Below the pieces are notes generated by a model. That model did no database searches. It saw nothing but the letters and a program-made list of their open reading frames with translations, and was not told the DNA's origin. A stretch of DNA of 37,648 nucleotides from Magnaporthiopsis rhizophila. Its lineage: Eukaryota > Ascomycota > Sordariomycetes > Magnaporthales > Magnaporthaceae. Positions 31,622 through 37,648 of the stretch are shown in pieces; the stretch's first letter is position 1, and each line of letters opens with the position of its first letter. The stretch is from positions 6,529 through 44,176 of the forward strand of contig PYSS01000193.1 in assembly GCA_003049465.1 (NCBI GenBank), given 5' to 3'. The translations under genes were made by a program, and so were the position numbers.

Positions 31622-31749
31622 TATTACGGCACTGCAGCTGGGTGCTAGGTTGAAGATTTGTTATTGCATAAGGAGGAAGGTCCGCTGGCTCCGTAGGGAG
31701 TCGGTGGATCACTGGCTAAATATAGGTGCGCAGATTTGGTTCTGTAATA
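31622..31749 (+). repeat. LTR-like direct repeat, right of the gene (128 bp)
   Basis: TATTACGGCA to TTCTGTAATA, the TG and CA ends having become TA through transitions. It is a partner of 29952-30079. The 5-bp flanks of the pair (TAAAC left, GCACC right) do not match. On the minus strand a purine-rich AATGGGTGGTGC adjoins it, so it could instead be the 3' LTR of an element lying to the right. Confidence 0.65.
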
Positions 31750-32249
31750 GCACCACCCATTAAAACCGCAATTAATCCTCCAATTACCAATTAATGCTAT
31801 ACTATTGCTTATATTTTGCTGTTATTTGGGTTTGGCTAGCAGTTATATAGTGTTGTATTTTTATTATTGCGTTATTATTTATAGTGTTCCAGTATATTGG
31901 TATTAATAGCATTACGTTGCTATTTTTACGCTGTTATTTGCATGGTATCGTGGCGCATTATTATTAATAATAAAATACTCCTTTTTGATTAGGAAATTAT
32001 TATTTTATTTTTTCCTTTTATATATTTTTATTTTCGTTATTTTGCTTTATTTTTTTTTCTCTTTTCCTAAGCCTTTATTTTTTTCTTCTTTTTTTTCCTT
32101 TTTTTTTACGATTGGCATATTATTAATATATCGTTTTGTTTTATTTTTTCTTATATTTGCCCCCTTTTTTTTATATTTTAATATCCCGCTGCTCCTTTTT
32201 TTATTTTTCATTATTATTAGTAATACAATGGTGCCTATTTAAAATAAGC
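31750..32249. other. T-rich junction zone left of G2 copy b
   Basis: From about 31990 the plus strand is almost pure pyrimidine/AT, so long hydrophobic frames (31985-32242 and 32136-32384) arise by composition. At 31805-31857 a segment matches 12268-12320 and 37556-37606 of G2. Confidence 0.4.
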
Positions 32250-32309
32250 CCCGTTTTATTTAGGGTATTACCCTCCACATCTTTTTATGCATATATTGCA
32301 TCCGTATAT

Positions 32310-33560
32310 ATATTTTGGGATATATCAGGTTTTTCGGTCGTATTATTAGCATTATGGGTATTTTCGACCCTTTTAAGGATATGAAATTCCTTTACTCTTA
32401 TATTGGTGGCAAAAATAAACCGGGATATCCATTAGTTATAATTAGTATTTTTCCGGTTATAAATTGTATAAAAAGGTGGGTTGCGCCAGTGCTCCGCCTG
32501 GATTTTGCCATATTCCTTATATAGTTTTTAGTTATTAATATTTTATTTTAAATTATGGTTTTAATAAAGGGCAATTTTTACAGTTTTATCCAGCTGGTTG
32601 GTATTATTAAAATTATATGGATAAAGGGTAATAATAAGCTTTTTTCCAAAGGTTACTAATTTTTTCCTAATAATATACCGGCGGATACCGATAATAACGA
32701 TTATTTTATTGTTCCGGATAAATACCGGGTTATTACGGCCCAAATTATTATCAGATTTATTAATATTTTTATTAATACCGAGATATATATCCGGAATGCT
32801 TATAGCTAAACCGGTTTATTAAAAAGCCGAAATATATATAATTTGTTATTATTCCGCTGTTATATTTTATTATTAATTTGCCCTTATAGGTTAACATTTT
32901 TAATATTATTATTTCCTTGCATTATACAGCTTTGGCCGCTTTTTGCCAAAGCTTAATACTGTATTACGCTTTTTTAAATCCTAAACGATAAAATATTTTG
33001 AACTTAATACATTATTTTTTTATTATTTCCTTATCGGTGCATATATAATTTTTTTTATTTTTAATTGCGGTTTTATGCTAGTAACCCTGGTTATAACGCC
33101 TGGGTTACTGCTAAAGCCGCTTTTAAAACCGAGCTTATTATTATTTATAATATATATATTACTAGCCTTATTACCATATAAATAGCAGTGTTCTGTTAGG
33201 CGATAATAATAACCAAAATTGAATAAAAAAGGGCTAATATCCGGAATATTAATAAAACGGGTTAATAGCGTTATTCTTGGCTGGTTGGCCATTTTTATAA
33301 TTATATTGCCCATATTATTGTATAATTTTATAGCAGTTATTTTTTAGCATTTTTTTTTTGGTATTTCTTTTTTGTTTTGATTTTCTCTGTGGATTATTAA
33401 TATGCACCCCAATAAAAAATAGGTAATTACGGTTTTTCTGGTTTAAAATCGGTTTATCTCGAATACCCAATTATTTTTTTATTATATTTTTGCCCTTTTT
33501 GCGCTTATATTGCCCTATATTATTAAAATTATTTTGGACCTAATTTCCATTTGGGCCTGC
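32310..33560 (-). other. G2 copy b 3' region, no recognised domain
   Basis: Parallel to 3017-4330. The minus frame 33023-33313 (96 codons) has a counterpart at about 3695-4000 with similar residues (NIPDIS.FL, NNNKLGFK, IIYAPI), so it may be an eroded coding segment. No family recognised. Confidence 0.4.
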
Positions 33561-34760
33561 CTTTTGGTTTGTATTATACTACAGCTTTCTTTTTTATTTG
33601 TTGCGCAAAACTGGTAGTGCCTGGATTATATACCGGTATATTGCCTGAATCCCGCCATTATTCCGGTGGGCCTGGTTTATTGGAATATTTGGTATAGAAA
33701 ATTTTAATTGCCTGATTTCCCCCTTTTAGATCGGTATTTGGCTGCTATATTGGTTTATAGAATATTAATCATTTAACTTTATATTATAATTTGCTATTCA
33801 CCGTTCTAAAATTAAAAATATTATTAAAATGCCATTTTTCCACCTGTTTTTTATTTGGGTTATTGGTATTTTCCACCAGAATTTTACCGGCGGCCTGCTT
33901 ATTATATTCCTTATTTATTTTTTTTGCCCCGGTAACCCTGAATTTTCCTTTTGGATTAGGGATATATAAAAAATGGGGAATAAATTATATTATGCTGGTA
34001 ATTCGATAATTAAAGCCCTGGGATATATTTTTATAATTGGGAAAAGGCTTATCCATTTTTTGCTAAATTTATTTATCGGTTTGAATCTATTTATATTTTT
34101 TGTACTAATCTAAATAAGGGTTTTTTTTTTGAATTTTCCGGTATTGGTTTGGTGGCGGTTAGCTGCTTTTTTGTACCTTTTTTTTACTGGCATTTGCTAT
34201 GGTTTTTATATGGTTTTATACCTTTTGTATTTTATTGGTTATTATGGTTATATTATATATTTTTTTTTATTTTGCCGGTATATCGATAGGTTCTTATTTT
34301 TATTTTGGTTTTATTTTTATATAGGTTTTATTTATAATTTATAAACAATGGGGATATATTAATTATTTCCGATATATAATTATTATTTACACATTCCGCT
34401 AATAATAACCAATTTGTCCAATTATTTTAATAAAAGGAGCAAAATATTCGAAGGTATTATTTTATATAAATATGTAGGATTTTTATTTGGTTATTGGATT
34501 TTGGGTCAAATGCTGATAAATATTTAAATATTATCCTTAACCTCCGATTTAATTTTTTTCCAAAAAGTTAAAATAAATTGCTGGCCTTTATCGGAAATAA
34601 TTATATTAGGCATATTGTATAAGCAATATATTTATGTAAGGAAGGTAATTGCCAGGCATCCTATATCGGTTTTTATTATCGGAATATAATGGCGCATTTT
34701 TATTAATTTATCTGTTATAACCATAATATAATGGTAAATAATACCTTGCTATTTATTTGT
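33560..34760 (-). pseudogene. G2 copy b integrase and chromodomain remnants
   Basis: Minus-strand pieces in order: integrase core near 34575-34750 (the same sites as 5270-5480), a FPIFYISLIQKENS segment near 33955-34000, GQKK, then a chromodomain-type stretch ending KGGNQAIKIFYTKYSNKPG near 33650-33730. In known fungal chromoviruses the sequence HPVFHVSLL, GQK, chromodomain, FH.KYP.KPGP follows the integrase; the match in order is the evidence. Many stops. Confidence 0.7.
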
Positions 34761-36430
34761 ATAATAGGAATAGGCCAATATAATTAACAAATTTATCCGC
34801 TCATAGGCGGAAAGGCACAAATAAACGTTTTAATAGGCTTATTGGGGATTTTTTTCTTATTTTAGCTATTTTGTATAAATGATACCCGCAAATAAATATA
34901 TTAATATCCTGCAAAAATTTAGGCCAAAAATATATCCGTTATAATAGGTCCCATATTTTGCTATATTTTGGGTATCCGCCTGGGGGGAGGCTATATATTT
35001 TATACAAAACTTGCAGCTATAAAGTATTTAAATGGAATAAATAACCTATCCTCATAATAAATCCGCTTATAAATTGCCTGGTAATCGGTTTTTACCATTT
35101 TTATCTATTTCCGTATCCAAATAGGGAATTGGTATATTAACGGGTTTTGCAAAATGGTAAATATAATTTATATTAGGTTTAAGGTAATATATATTTTATT
35201 AATTAGCATATCGATATGTTTTGATATATCGAAAATACAAAATATCGCCGATATTTTACCGGGGCGTTCTCGGTTTATTGAAAATAATATCCGGTGGCAA
35301 AATATTAGCTTTTTATTATCAAAGTTCCATATATTTGCCAGTTTAATACCATATAATTAAAAGAAAATATTTGGAATAATGGCCGTTTTTTGCATTTATA
35401 AATAATATGGAATCGAAAATTATTTGGAAATTTTAACCAGCAGATTTGTTTTTGATTAATTAATTTTATCATAGCGAAATATTGCAAATTTTTATAATTT
35501 GTCCAAATTTTCACTGGCAATTTGCCATTTTGCAATTCGGGTTTTTATTTTTCGAAAATTTTAATAATAATTAAATGCTTTTTATTTTAAATATTATAAT
35601 TGCATTTTGCTGGGGTATATTTAATTAAAAAAATAATTGGGCGGCGGATTTTTTTAATATTCACCTGGGAAAATATACTTTTTATAGCCCAATTTGATGC
35701 GTTTATTTTAATAATAATTTTTAATACAGGGTTATAAAATGCTTATATAACATCCGAAAAAAATATATCCCAAAATTATTAAAATATTATCAAAGTTTTA
35801 TTAATAAGCTGTTTTGGCCAGTTATTTGTGCTTATTAATATTATTAGCGGGCGGATTATTATTAATAAGCCCCGAATAAACAATTTATAAAAATTGGCAA
35901 AATCCAGAAAATATTGGAGCTTTTTAAAATTGGTAGGTTATTATTAAAATCGGATTATTTTAACCTTTTCAGGGTCCATTCTAATTCCCAATATTAATAT
36001 AATAAAGCCGAAATTTTTTATTTTTTTAATGTTAAATTTGTATTTCCAAATATTAATTATAAGCCTTATATTAGCAAATTTTGGAATAATTTTTTTTAAT
36101 ATACCGCTGGTATTCCGTTTGTGTTCCGTTATAAATAAAAATATTATTTAGGTAAATTATAATGTATCGGTTTAATGCGTTTAATAAGGTATGGTTAATA
36201 TAATGTTAGAATAAGCTCGGTGCTTTTATTGTCCCGAAATTAGCAATTAGGCATTTAAATAGCCCAAATTTAATAATAAATGCTATTTTTCATTTATTTC
36301 CGGAAGCAATATATAAGCGATTAAATATTATAATAATATTTATTTTTATATACCATATTGTTTTTGCCAGCACGTGAAATATTTCCCGGATTAGCAGAAT
36401 AAGGTATTTATTTTTTACCGTAATATTATT
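34760..36430 (-). pseudogene. G2 copy b reverse transcriptase and RNase H remnants
   Basis: Aligned with 5480-7135 of copy a. The site that holds the 3.36-kb insertion in copy a is intact here (TAATATTATTTGGG, 36421-36434), which defines the insertion point inside RT, between the CVDYR-type and NRYPLP-type motifs. Frames are broken throughout. Confidence 0.78.
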
Positions 36431-37445
36431 TGGGTTTTGGTAATTAATATATATCTGAATTCCCCCCCCTGGTTTTTTGGTTAAAAGGATCGGGGTTATT
36501 GCTGGTAATATGCTGGGGCGGATAAAGCTTTTTGGCAGGTACTTATCCAGGTAATTCCTTATTATTTATAATTTTTATTATAATATAATTCGATTATAAT
36601 AATACGGTGATGTTTTGCCGGGTATTAATTTAATTTTACAATCAAATGGCTTATATAATAAAAAGGCGTTAGTATTTATAAAAAATAATCGGTAAAATTA
36701 TGCAATTTTTGGGGAGTTTTTCCAGGATTCTTTTTATTATAACGGGTGGTTTATTATTTAAATATATTTGGATACTTTTATTAAAAGTCCGGTATAAATA
36801 TGGTGCTTTTTTAATTTGTTTTTAAAAGGTTTGGATTTGAGGTTTAAATTTTGTGCTTTTGGAAAACTTTTATATTTAATGGATATTTTTAAGGATTATT
36901 ATTCGTATTTTTCTGGCAAAGCTATTGGATAACCGGTAATTTAATGGGTTGTGTTCCTTTATAAATGCAAGGAATTTTTTCCAGGTTATTTGCTGAATAT
37001 ATATTTTTTTATTTGCAAAAGGTTAAAAAATTGGGGGCATTTAAAAACCGGATTTTTATATTACTAATTAGCGGTTTCTCGGTTTCCGCCACTATAATAT
37101 TATCCATATTTAATATTTTTGCTGCCTAATTGATTATTAGGTTATAATATTAAAATTATAATAATCCCAGAATAATATTCAGGCCCCCTAATAGCTAATA
37201 ATAGAAAATTATAAATTTTATAATATTGCCAAATATATATATATATTTTTAATATATTTTGTAATACATTCCGCTAATAATTTATTGCAAAGTAAAAGGG
37301 TTTTGGTTTGGAAAATTAAAATCTTGGCAAATTATAAATATATGCAAATATATTATTAATAAATACCCAAAAGCAATATTTTATATCGATCAATAATTAA
37401 TAAAATACCGGTTGGTTTTAATAAAAAAATATTAAAAAAATTTAT
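36431..37445 (-). pseudogene. G2 copy b RT N-terminus and protease remnants
   Basis: Aligned with 10513-11552. The KKPGGG codons correspond to a run of 8 C (36462-36469). ATTAG at 37444-37448 is the unoccupied TRIM target. Confidence 0.72.
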
Positions 37446-37618
37446 TAGGTTTTATAAACTAAAAATATATATTATTTTATCCTTACCTTTTTTCTTTGGA
37501 CTTTTTCCAGCGGTTTTATATCCGATTTTCCGCAAAGTTTTTTTTTGATTATTAACCGTTTATATTTTGCTATTATTTGGATTTGGCTAAGCAAATAATA
37601 ATATAGTATCCCGGTTAT

Positions 37619-37648
37619 CCATAGTATATATATATACATATATATATA
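37619..37648. repeat. AT dinucleotide repeat at window end
   Basis: About 25 bases of (TA)n with one C. The equivalent site in copy a (about 12335-12345) is shorter. Confidence 0.7.

Larger units (their letters stand above)
32250..37648 (-). mobile_element. Ty3/gypsy G2, copy b (cut by window edge)
   Basis: Colinear with copy a from about 3.02 to 12.35 kb after removal of its two inserts. Minus-strand order: protease region (about 37080-37140), RT (about 36660-35950), RNase H, integrase core (about 34750-34575), integrase C-terminus and chromodomain (about 34100-33600), 3' region. The left edge is not sharply defined. The right edge runs into an AT repeat at the window end, before any gag or 5' LTR. 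Confidence 0.8.

Noticed and set aside
31985..32384. Phe/Leu/Ile-rich plus frames resembling membrane proteins
   Set aside because: The plus strand is a T-rich tract here, so hydrophobicity is a compositional effect. The same applies to the frames at 188-388, 923-1183, 4156-4428, 33791-34009 and 34129-34344, which are antisense to Lys/Asn-rich retroelement remnants.
1..37648. CRISPR array, prokaryotic operon or mitochondrial genome as an explanation for low GC
   Set aside because: No regularly spaced identical repeats, no bacterial gene organisation, and no mitochondrial genes. The AT richness is explained by RIP of nuclear LTR elements with standard-code GC-rich genes between them.

Overview
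The window reads as a transposon-filled, AT-rich block from the nuclear genome of a filamentous ascomycete fungus (Pezizomycotina), broken by one GC-rich gene island. Nearly everything outside about 29.45-31.37 kb is nested LTR retrotransposon sequence with the signature of repeat-induced point mutation (RIP): C-to-T and G-to-A changes, scarce CpA, abundant TpA, W and Q codons turned into stops, and no surviving long reading frame. The species cannot be named from this sequence.

Layout. (1) 1-3016, minus: 5' part of a Ty3/gypsy element, family G1 here, with its 5' LTR at 2530-3016. (2) 3017 to about 12.65 kb, minus: a second Ty3/gypsy family, G2, also with a chromodomain. It is interrupted by G1 at 3016/3017, by a 3.36-kb element with 10-bp terminal inverted repeats (7147-10504), and by a 593-bp TRIM-like element with about 110-bp direct terminal repeats and a 5-bp target duplication (11558-12150). 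(3) About 13.1-16.4 kb, plus: 5'-truncated G1 copy ending in an LTR. (4) 16.4-17.9 kb: a mosaic with a less mutated pocket, a lone inverted G1 LTR, a short tandem repeat and the remains of a MITE. (5) 17998-25327, plus: complete 7.3-kb G1 copy, followed without a gap by a second G1 body (25328-29447) that shares the middle LTR. (6) 29448-29857: an intact 410-bp MITE at the edge of the island. (7) 29858-31621: GC-rich island with one convincing gene, an intronless 121-codon DUF1304 membrane protein (30529-30894), lying between two direct 128-bp LTR-like repeats (29952-30079 and 31622-31749). (8) About 32.25-37.65 kb, minus: a second G2 copy, colinear with the first and lacking its 3.36-kb and TRIM insertions, which makes it an empty-site control for both.

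Working picture: G2 is the oldest layer. G1, the 3.36-kb element and the TRIM landed in it later, and RIP then mutated the longer repeats. The 593-bp TRIM interior, the 410-bp MITE and the single-copy gene largely kept their GC and CpA content. The only likely functional gene product is the DUF1304 protein; all retroelement proteins here are dead. Element boundaries and family assignments come from reading and aligning by eye, with no database search.
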